DNA of 9,758 nucleotides. Source: JANWLD01 sp036276695. Lineage in GTDB: Bacteria; Patescibacteriota; Saccharimonadia; Saccharimonadales; 2-12-FULL-41-12. The stretch spans positions 1 through 9,758 of the forward strand of contig DASUOI010000014.1 of assembly GCA_036276695.1 (NCBI GenBank), written 5' to 3'. The notes beneath the pieces were generated by a model. That model saw only the letters and a list, made by a program, of their open reading frames with translations, had not been told where the DNA came from and ran no database searches. The position numbers and the translations under genes are program-made. Shown piece after piece: positions 5,333 through 9,758 of the stretch (positions within the stretch are counted from its first letter, which is position 1; each line of letters opens with the position of its first letter).

Positions 5333-6494
5333 ATTTTCTATCAGGACATATAACAAAATTTCTCCCTTAGGGTTAAAGGAGTTTGACGGCGGAGTTTATT
5401 CTGTGGCTGAAAACCAGGAAGACCCGGATGCTATAATCCTGCGTTCTTATAATCTACACGAAGAGCCTATACCGGAATCGGTGGTTGCAATCGGCAGGGC
5501 CGGGGCCGGAGTCAATAATATTCCGCTTGAGGCAATGAGCGAACGAGGTATAGTCGTATTCAATGCTCCGGGCGCCAACGCCAACGCGGTAAGAGAAGTC
5601 GTTGTAGCAGGCATGCTGATTGCCGCGAGGAATATAGACGGAGCCATAGAATACACTAAAGGTCTATCCGGAGATGATATAAAAACCCAGGTTGAAGCCG
5701 GAAAAAAAAAGTATGCCGGCGCCGAGCTTAGAGGTAAGACTCTTTCTGTTATAGGTTTGGGTGCTATTGGTCTTCGCGTTGCTAATACGGCGATTCACTT
5801 GGGCATGAAGGTAAAAGGCTTTGACCCTTCGTTAAGCGTCCACAATGCTCTTCAGCTTAATTCGGAAGTCCAGCAAGTTACCGGCCTGGATGAAGCTTTG
5901 GCCGGTTCGGATTTTATAACTTTACACATCCCGCTTCTAGAAGTAACCAAAGGTTTGATTGACAGGTCAAAACTAGCCTTGCTTAAACCTACAGCGGTAC
6001 TTCTGAATTTTTCCCGGGATGAGATAGCAGATGAAGAGGCGGTTGTCCGCGCGCTGGAGGAAGGAAAGCTGGGAAAGTACGTAACAGACTTCCCTAACCA
6101 AACGACTATAGGCAAAAAAAATGTCATTGCCCTTCCTCACCTAGGCGCATCCACGGGTGAAGCCGAAGAAAATTGCGCGGTCATGATAGCTCACCAACTA
6201 AAAGATTATTTGGAAAACGGCAATATAAGAAACTCCGTAAACCTGCCGAATGCCGGAATATCGCAAAAAACCGACACCAGACTTTGTCTGATACATAAGA
6301 ATAAGCCCGGTATCGTAGCCGATGTCAGTAAAGTTCTAGCCAAGCATGATCTTAATATCGCGAAAATGTTAAACAAAAGCAGGGATAATCTGGCTTACAC
6401 TATCATCGATCTGGACAAAGAAATAGACGAAAAAGCGGAAAAATCACTAGCTAAGCTGAAAGATTTGATAAGCCTGCGGATAGTCCGCCGTTAG
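5322..6494 (+). CDS. serA: D-3-phosphoglycerate dehydrogenase, short ACT-domain form
   Basis: This enzyme oxidises 3-phosphoglycerate to 3-phosphohydroxypyruvate with NAD, the first step of serine synthesis. From ATG 5322 it has 390 residues. The order is substrate domain, Rossmann fold with GLGAIG (145-150) and an acidic residue in GFDPS (Asp168) that favours NAD, substrate domain, then a single ACT domain (about 318-390) that may sense serine. There is no intervening ASB domain, unlike the long form. Catalytic Arg232 (FSRDE) and His273 (LPHLGAS) are present. The Glu that completes the Arg-Glu-His set in E. coli SerA is not evident: the region reads TDFPNQTT. The ATG is chosen over the in-frame TTG at 5310 because CAGG lies just before it and the family N-terminus (KIRTYNKIS-like) begins there. 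It overlaps serC by 11 nt. Confidence 0.93.
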   Translation: MAAKFSIRTYNKISPLGLKEFDGGVYSVAENQEDPDAIILRSYNLHEEPIPESVVAIGRAGAGVNNIPLEAMSERGIVVFNAPGANANAVREVVVAGMLIAARNIDGAIEYTKGLSGDDIKTQVEAGKKKYAGAELRGKTLSVIGLGAIGLRVANTAIHLGMKVKGFDPSLSVHNALQLNSEVQQVTGLDEALAGSDFITLHIPLLEVTKGLIDRSKLALLKPTAVLLNFSRDEIADEEAVVRALEEGKLGKYVTDFPNQTTIGKKNVIALPHLGASTGEAEENCAVMIAHQLKDYLENGNIRNSVNLPNAGISQKTDTRLCLIHKNKPGIVADVSKVLAKHDLNIAKMLNKSRDNLAYTIIDLDKEIDEKAEKSLAKLKDLISLRIVRR

Positions 6495-6511
6495 TCTAGT
6501 GTTAACTAGTA

Positions 6512-6520
6512 TGCGATAAT
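6512..6520 (+). promoter_or_regulatory. Extended -10 promoter of otsAB, leaderless
   Basis: TG (6512-6513), one base, then GATAAT (6515-6520) ends 6 nt before the GTG at 6527, so transcription should start at the GTG itself. No Shine-Dalgarno sequence is present. Just upstream CTAGT (6496-6500) and ACTAG (6505-6509) form a perfect 5-bp dyad with a 4-nt centre, over the -35 position. It could be an operator. Confidence 0.5.
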
Positions 6521-6526
6521 ATATCA

Positions 6527-8725
6527 GTGTCTGTTAGAAAAGATCCTAAAAAACTTCTAATTGTTTCAAATAGACTGCCACTTTCGGTCATCAAGAAGAA
6601 CGGCAGGATTGAGTTTAAGAAAAGTGCCGGCGGCCTTTCAACCGCGGTATCCAGCTTAAAAGACACTTATAATCTGACATGGATAGGCTGGCCGGGGATA
6701 GCAAATGAAGATTTAACTGCTGCCGACAAAAGAAAAATTACCAAAGAATTTAAAGCACAGAACCTGATACCGGTTTTTCTGACAAAGAGCCAAATAGAAC
6801 GTTTTTATGACGGCTATTCGAATGACAGTATCTGGCCGCTCTTCCACTACTTTCAATACCTGGCTTCATATAGCGATAAGAATTGGAACGGCTACCAGCA
6901 AGTTAATAAGTTATTTGCTAAGCAAGTTATAAAAAATGCCGACGAAGACTCTACCATATGGGTTCACGACTACCAGTTGATGCTGCTCCCGGGTATGATT
7001 CGCACTTCCCTGCCTGACAGCAGTATAGGGTTTTTCCTTCACATCCCTTTCCCTTCCTATGAGTTATTCCGTCTGCTCCCTAAGGGCCAGGAAATACTCA
7101 AAGGTATCTTAGGGGCAGATTTAATTGGCTTTCATATTTATGACTATGTGCGGCATTTCCTAAGCAGTATCTATAGAGGCCTGGGACTTCGGCACACCTT
7201 CGGTTCGCTTGTATATAAGGACAGGCTTGTTAATGTGGACGCCTTCCCCATCGGCATTGACTATGACAAATTTGCCAATGCCCACAAAAGCGAGCGGGTG
7301 AAAAAACAACTTGAAGTTTTAGAAGGCCATTATAAAGATAAAACGATAATACTATCGGTCGATAGGCTGGACTATACCAAAGGTATATTAAACCGGCTTG
7401 AAGCTTTTGAGATTTTGCTTAAAAAATATCCGCAATACAGAAGAAAGGTTAATCTTATAGTCATAGCCGTGCCATCGCGAATCGGCGTTGAAATATACAG
7501 GCAATTGCGCGGTGAAGTCGAAACTACAATAAGCCGGATTAACGGAGCATATGGAACAGTGGACTGGACGCCGATATCCTACCAGTACAAGAATCTGCCT
7601 TTCTCAGAAGTCGCCGCCTTGTTCATACGGTCCGACATAGCGTTATTGACTCCGCTTAGAGACGGAATGAACCTAGTAGCCAAAGAGTACGTTGCATCAA
7701 AACAAAACCGGCCGGGAGCACTTATTCTAAGCGAAATGACCGGCGCTTCGGATGAACTTCCGGAAGCAATTACTGTAAACCCTAACGATATAAATTCAAT
7801 AGTGGATGCTACCGTAAATGCTATGAAGCCTTCAACTAAAAGCCAGGTTGCCGAGCTTAAGAAAATACAGCAAAGGCTGAAGAATTACGATGTTTATGCC
7901 TGGGCGGAAGATTTTATTTCCAGCATAGATGAAACCAAAAAAGTCCAAAGCCAAAAAAGCCACAAGCTGATTGGCGAAGAATCATTGGCGAAAATTATCA
8001 GGAATTTTAAAAAAGCAGACAAGCGGCTTATCTTGCTTGACTATGATGGAACACTAAGGAATTTCACGAGTGATCATACAAGCAGAAAAAACAGCCCCAC
8101 GCAAAAAATAAAAAAGACTCTAATCAACTTGTGTAAAAACAAAAACACAAAGGTCTGTGTCGTTAGCGGGCGCCCTAAGGAAATGCTAGATAAATGGTTC
8201 GCCGATTTGCCTGTTTCTTTAGCAGCAGAGCACGGAGGCTGGATAAAAAATGACGGAGAATGGTCCCGGCAGGATATATTCTGGAGGGACTATCATTCGC
8301 AGGTTTTAGATCTTATGAACAAATATTCGGAAAGGACACCGGGGTCAACGGTGGAAGTCAAAGACTTTTCACTAGTCTGGCATTATCGCAATGTATCCAG
8401 CGAGCTGGCGAATGTCCGCAGTGCTAACCTGATAAACAAGCTTAGCGAAGTCTTAGAAGGTAGCGAATTTGAAGTCCATAGCGGCTCTAAAGTCATAGAG
8501 GTTAAAGCCAAGGATACTCACAAAGGGACGGTCGTTGACGATCTTATGGCCCAATACAAGCCGGATTTTACTCTGGCTATAGGCGATGATTATACCGATG
8601 AAGATATGTTTAGGTCATTGCCCGATGACGGCTACGGAATAAAAGTCGGTCTTCGGGAAACAGACGCCAGATACCAAGTTACGTCCGTAGATGAAGTTAT
8701 AAAATTACTCGCAAAACTTGCTTAG
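6527..8725 (+). CDS. otsAB: Bifunctional trehalose-6-phosphate synthase/phosphatase (OtsA-OtsB fusion)
   Basis: One 732-residue chain carries both steps of the OtsAB route: UDP-glucose plus glucose-6-phosphate to trehalose-6-phosphate, then removal of the phosphate to give trehalose, a cytosolic stress protectant. Residues about 9-470 are a GT20 synthase, with KSAGGLSTAV (32-41), WIGWPG (52-57), WVHDYQLMLLPGMIR (145-159), FFLHIPFPSYELFRLLP (169-185), SVDRLDYTKG (277-286, with Arg280 and Lys285 for phosphate binding) and LRDGMNLVAKEY (377-388). Residues about 497-730 are a HAD-type phosphatase, with LLDYDGTL (nucleophile Asp505, acid/base Asp507), SGRP (547-550), THKG (Lys666) and IGDDYTDEDMF (685-695). 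All key residues of both parts are present, so both activities are expected. It starts at a GTG behind an extended -10 box. The stop overlaps the convergent dapA stop by 4 bp. Confidence 0.95.
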   Translation: MSVRKDPKKLLIVSNRLPLSVIKKNGRIEFKKSAGGLSTAVSSLKDTYNLTWIGWPGIANEDLTAADKRKITKEFKAQNLIPVFLTKSQIERFYDGYSNDSIWPLFHYFQYLASYSDKNWNGYQQVNKLFAKQVIKNADEDSTIWVHDYQLMLLPGMIRTSLPDSSIGFFLHIPFPSYELFRLLPKGQEILKGILGADLIGFHIYDYVRHFLSSIYRGLGLRHTFGSLVYKDRLVNVDAFPIGIDYDKFANAHKSERVKKQLEVLEGHYKDKTIILSVDRLDYTKGILNRLEAFEILLKKYPQYRRKVNLIVIAVPSRIGVEIYRQLRGEVETTISRINGAYGTVDWTPISYQYKNLPFSEVAALFIRSDIALLTPLRDGMNLVAKEYVASKQNRPGALILSEMTGASDELPEAITVNPNDINSIVDATVNAMKPSTKSQVAELKKIQQRLKNYDVYAWAEDFISSIDETKKVQSQKSHKLIGEESLAKIIRNFKKADKRLILLDYDGTLRNFTSDHTSRKNSPTQKIKKTLINLCKNKNTKVCVVSGRPKEMLDKWFADLPVSLAAEHGGWIKNDGEWSRQDIFWRDYHSQVLDLMNKYSERTPGSTVEVKDFSLVWHYRNVSSELANVRSANLINKLSEVLEGSEFEVHSGSKVIEVKAKDTHKGTVVDDLMAQYKPDFTLAIGDDYTDEDMFRSLPDDGYGIKVGLRETDARYQVTSVDEVIKLLAKLA

Positions 8726-9606
8726 CTGTTTGCTTTTTCCCACTGCAGGATTTTATCATTCAGGCTTAACAGACTGTCTAGCCCCTGCATATCTTTAGAG
8801 CTTAACGGCAGCCTTAACTCTGGCGATTTTATCTTACCCAGTTTATACAGGATTGCCTTTGCTGGAATCGGGTTGCTGGCAGCGAATAGCGCTTCTATCG
8901 CGTTTTCCCAAAGTTCTTCGGAGCTGAAGCTTTTGCGGAGGCATTGATCGGCGTATATTTTTACCGCGTTTGGCCAAACATTGCTGGCGACGGAGACCAC
9001 GCCTTCAGCTCCAAGTTTGGCAAACTTCGGCAGCATTAAATCATCTCCGCTCATCATTTTCGCTTTCGGCGCTGCCTCGCGATATTTCGAAAACTCTTCT
9101 TCCGAACCGCTAGCTTCTTTGATAGCCCAGAAATTCGGCTGACCAGACAGCATTTTAACGGTTTCAATCTCCAGTTTTTTGGCTGTTCTGCCCGGTACGT
9201 TATAGAGCATGCAGGGTTTTTTAGCAGAATCTAAAAGTGCTTTGAACCATTCGTATTGCCCATGGATCCCGGGCTTAGCATAAAGAGGCACTACCAGAAG
9301 ATAAGCATCTATATCCATTTTATTAAGATAATCAATCCATGCTAGCTGTGCTTTTAGGTTTGTGCCGCCGACCCCTGCCATAAGCGGTATGTTTAAGTTC
9401 AGCCCGCAAGCAAATTTTATTATCTGCTCGCGTTCGCTGTGGTCGATATTCAGTGCTTCGCCTGTGCTTCCTAAGATTGTCACAGCGTTCCCTACTGCAT
9501 CCTGCTCCCTTAATAGTTTTTCGAAACTTTCATAATCTACAGATCCGTCATCATTCATAGGCGTAATTATTGCCGTCCAAACCTGATACTTATCTATATC
9601 CTTCAT
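8722..9606 (-). CDS. dapA: 4-hydroxy-tetrahydrodipicolinate synthase
   Basis: This class I aldolase condenses pyruvate with aspartate semialdehyde, the first committed step of the diaminopimelate/lysine pathway. The 294 residues are the usual length. GSTGE (46-50, the family GTTGE-type carboxylate-binding loop), Tyr135 in YNVPGRTA and Schiff-base Lys163 in WAIKEASGS are all present. Relatives such as N-acetylneuraminate lyase and keto-deoxy-sugar aldolases share the fold, but the YNVPGRT motif and the adjoining dapB point to DapA. The ATG overlaps the dapB stop (ATGA), with GGGAG 6 nt upstream, so it is coupled to dapB. The gene ends convergently into otsAB with a 4-bp overlap of stop codons and no terminator hairpin between them. 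Feedback inhibition by lysine is known in the family but cannot be judged here. Confidence 0.93.
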   Translation of the reverse strand: MKDIDKYQVWTAIITPMNDDGSVDYESFEKLLREQDAVGNAVTILGSTGEALNIDHSEREQIIKFACGLNLNIPLMAGVGGTNLKAQLAWIDYLNKMDIDAYLLVVPLYAKPGIHGQYEWFKALLDSAKKPCMLYNVPGRTAKKLEIETVKMLSGQPNFWAIKEASGSEEEFSKYREAAPKAKMMSGDDLMLPKFAKLGAEGVVSVASNVWPNAVKIYADQCLRKSFSSEELWENAIEALFAASNPIPAKAILYKLGKIKSPELRLPLSSKDMQGLDSLLSLNDKILQWEKANS

Positions 9607-9758
9607 AGTAGCTCCCGATCCATGATATCCTGCAGTTTATGCAGCCCCGGCGGGAGGTTCCCCTCCGCCAGTCGACGGGCCGTCCAAACAGCACCTTGCG
9701 CAAAAATCTTCCGGTCTTTTGATTGGTGTTCAATCGAGATATCTTCGTATGGGGTTTT
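9603..9758 (-). CDS. dapB: 4-hydroxy-tetrahydrodipicolinate reductase, C-terminal end
   Basis: The reverse strand is open from the window edge for 51 codons to a TGA at 9605-9603. The residues include SIEHQSKDRKIFAQGAVWTA, then LPPGLHKLQDIM close to the C-terminus. This matches the end of DapB, where a histidine-containing strand is followed by S/R-x-x-FA-GA-xxAA and a PPGLY-x-M/L-x-D-x-(L/M) tail. DapB reduces the DapA product to tetrahydrodipicolinate with NAD(P)H. The nucleotide-binding domain and catalytic region are outside the window. The TGA lies within the ATGA shared with dapA, giving a dapB-dapA pair. Recognition rests on about 50 residues plus the context. Confidence 0.8.
   Translation of the reverse strand, partial: KTPYEDISIEHQSKDRKIFAQGAVWTARRLAEGNLPPGLHKLQDIMDRELL

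Noticed and set aside
1..9758. CRISPR array, tRNA, rRNA, toxin-antitoxin or defence system
   Set aside because: No regularly spaced repeats, no cloverleaf or rRNA sequence and no defence-type proteins were seen. The unrecognised 970-1536 protein has no feature supporting such a role.

Overview
The window looks like chromosomal DNA from a bacterium using the standard code. TGA is a real stop here: dapL and dapB both end in TGA inside ATGA overlaps with the next gene. Genes are tightly packed. Several start codons sit directly behind a good -10 box with no Shine-Dalgarno sequence, which suggests leaderless transcripts. An IS1595-type transposase, a short SerA and a one-chain OtsA-OtsB enzyme would suit a Patescibacteria/CPR lineage such as Saccharibacteria. 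That placement is only an inference: most CPR genomes lack lysine and serine synthesis, and no marker gene is present.

Layout. Positions 1-502 (minus) hold the N-terminal part of an IS1595-family transposase, cut by the window edge. Positions 503-969 carry no convincing protein gene. They hold an outward promoter running straight into a terminator, a nested palindrome, and signals for a short minus-strand RNA of about 90 nt. Positions 970-1536 (minus) encode an unrecognised acidic protein whose true start may lie upstream, across a run of eight A. A divergent promoter region (1580-1714) separates it from a plus-strand block: dapL-lysA (4-nt overlap), serC-serA (11-nt overlap), and a bifunctional trehalose-6-phosphate synthase/phosphatase. 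On the minus strand, dapB (partial)-dapA runs toward this block, and the dapA and otsAB stop codons overlap by 4 bp.

Function. DapA and DapB make tetrahydrodipicolinate from aspartate semialdehyde and pyruvate. DapL converts it in one step to LL-diaminopimelate, avoiding succinylated or acetylated intermediates. After DapF (not in the window), LysA decarboxylates meso-diaminopimelate to lysine. SerA and SerC carry out the first two steps of serine synthesis from 3-phosphoglycerate. OtsAB makes trehalose. The locus is therefore an amino-acid and compatible-solute island beside a mobile element. The enzymes belong to known families. The least explained parts are the 503-969 intergenic region and the 970-1536 protein.
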